Shown here: one piece after another, positions 37,863 through 37,994 of the stretch | How positions within the stretch are numbered: position 1 is the stretch's first letter | Layout: each line of letters begins with the position of its first letter | Notes under the pieces: generated by a model | Seen by the model: only the letters and a program-made list of their open reading frames with translations | Told to the model about the DNA's origin: nothing | The model's database searches: none | Origin: Condylostoma magnum | Lineage: Eukaryota > Ciliophora > Heterotrichea > Heterotrichida > Condylostomatidae | Direction of reading: 5' to 3' | DNA length: 37,994 nt | NCBI GenBank assembly: GCA_920105805.1 | Contig: CAKKTI010000140.1 | Location: forward strand, 8,971-46,964 | Made by a program: the position numbers and the translations under genes

Positions 37863-37902
37863 TAATAATTATTCCATTACCATATAAATTAATACTTATA
37901 AA

Positions 37903-37994
37903 ATGTTATAAACCTCATCAATCTTTACACCGATTCGCAGAAAAGAAAACTCGAAATTTCTTAAAGCAACAATAAAAAACAAGCTCAAATAGCT
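37903..37994 (+). CDS. Start of an unknown gene, cut by the window edge
   Basis: ATG 37903 opens a basic, Ser/Thr-rich N-terminus (MLQTSSIFTPIRRKENSKFL) and runs to the right edge. It lies 34 nt after the stop cluster of the transporter, typical of same-strand spacing here. A minus-strand gene end is possible instead. Too short to identify. Confidence 0.4.

Overview
ORGANISM AND CODE. This is A+T-rich, gene-dense eukaryotic DNA, best explained as macronuclear DNA of a heterotrich-type ciliate using the Condylostoma-like code (NCBI table 28). Every large gene is full of in-frame TAA and TAG at glutamine positions (phosphatase GDIHGQF, XPB motif VI, DYRK YIQSRFYR). It also has in-frame TGA at invariant tryptophans (kinase DIWS, phosphatase DLVWSDP and VWSAPNYC, CK1 LPW). 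Yet the same triplets end genes: TGA after the phosphatase C-terminal YFL and at the end of the DUF229 gene, and TAA or TAG (often doubled) where the neighbour on the other strand begins. All coordinates below use TAA/TAG=Gln and TGA=Trp internally. The chosen stops are inferred from homology and from room between neighbours. A standard-code reading shows only meaningless fragments.

LAYOUT. 1-588 (-): 5' part of a gene with a 45-nt coding minisatellite. 1062-3209: leucine-rich-repeat protein (+) against an Mpv17/PMP22 protein (-). 4136-8728 (-): a 1530-aa calcium-dependent protein kinase. 8729-10348: uncertain small ORFs. 10349-16855: ankyrin pseudokinase (-), unknown 417-aa protein (+), PP4-like phosphatase (-), CK1-like kinase (+), 11-MORN protein (-). 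17174-20731: DYRK kinase (+) against a DUF229 sulfatase-like protein (-). 20824-24404: TPR protein (+), Cys-motif protein (-), seven-helix membrane protein (-), MGCG protein (-). 24947-30481 (+): NPL4, a coiled-coil protein, a PH-like protein. 30667-32766 (-): XPB helicase. 33582-37862 (+): second CK1-like kinase and a tandem pair of MFS transporters. 37903 onward (+): start of another gene.

HOW IT FITS TOGETHER. There is no operon logic. Genes alternate strand, divergent pairs share gaps of roughly 80-800 nt, and convergent pairs are separated by a few bases or overlap. Except for one candidate 16-nt intron, the recognisable genes run without introns. Signalling genes dominate: four kinases, one ankyrin pseudokinase and one PP2A-class phosphatase, alongside housekeeping genes (XPB in TFIIH/repair, NPL4 in p97-dependent protein extraction). 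I saw no tRNA, r-protein gene, CRISPR, transposon, telomere repeat or virus-like element.

LIMITS. With no dedicated stop codon, an open frame is not evidence of a gene, because most frames stay open in both directions. I relied on family motifs, composition and gene packing. Ends of genes without a conserved C-terminus may be off by tens of codons.
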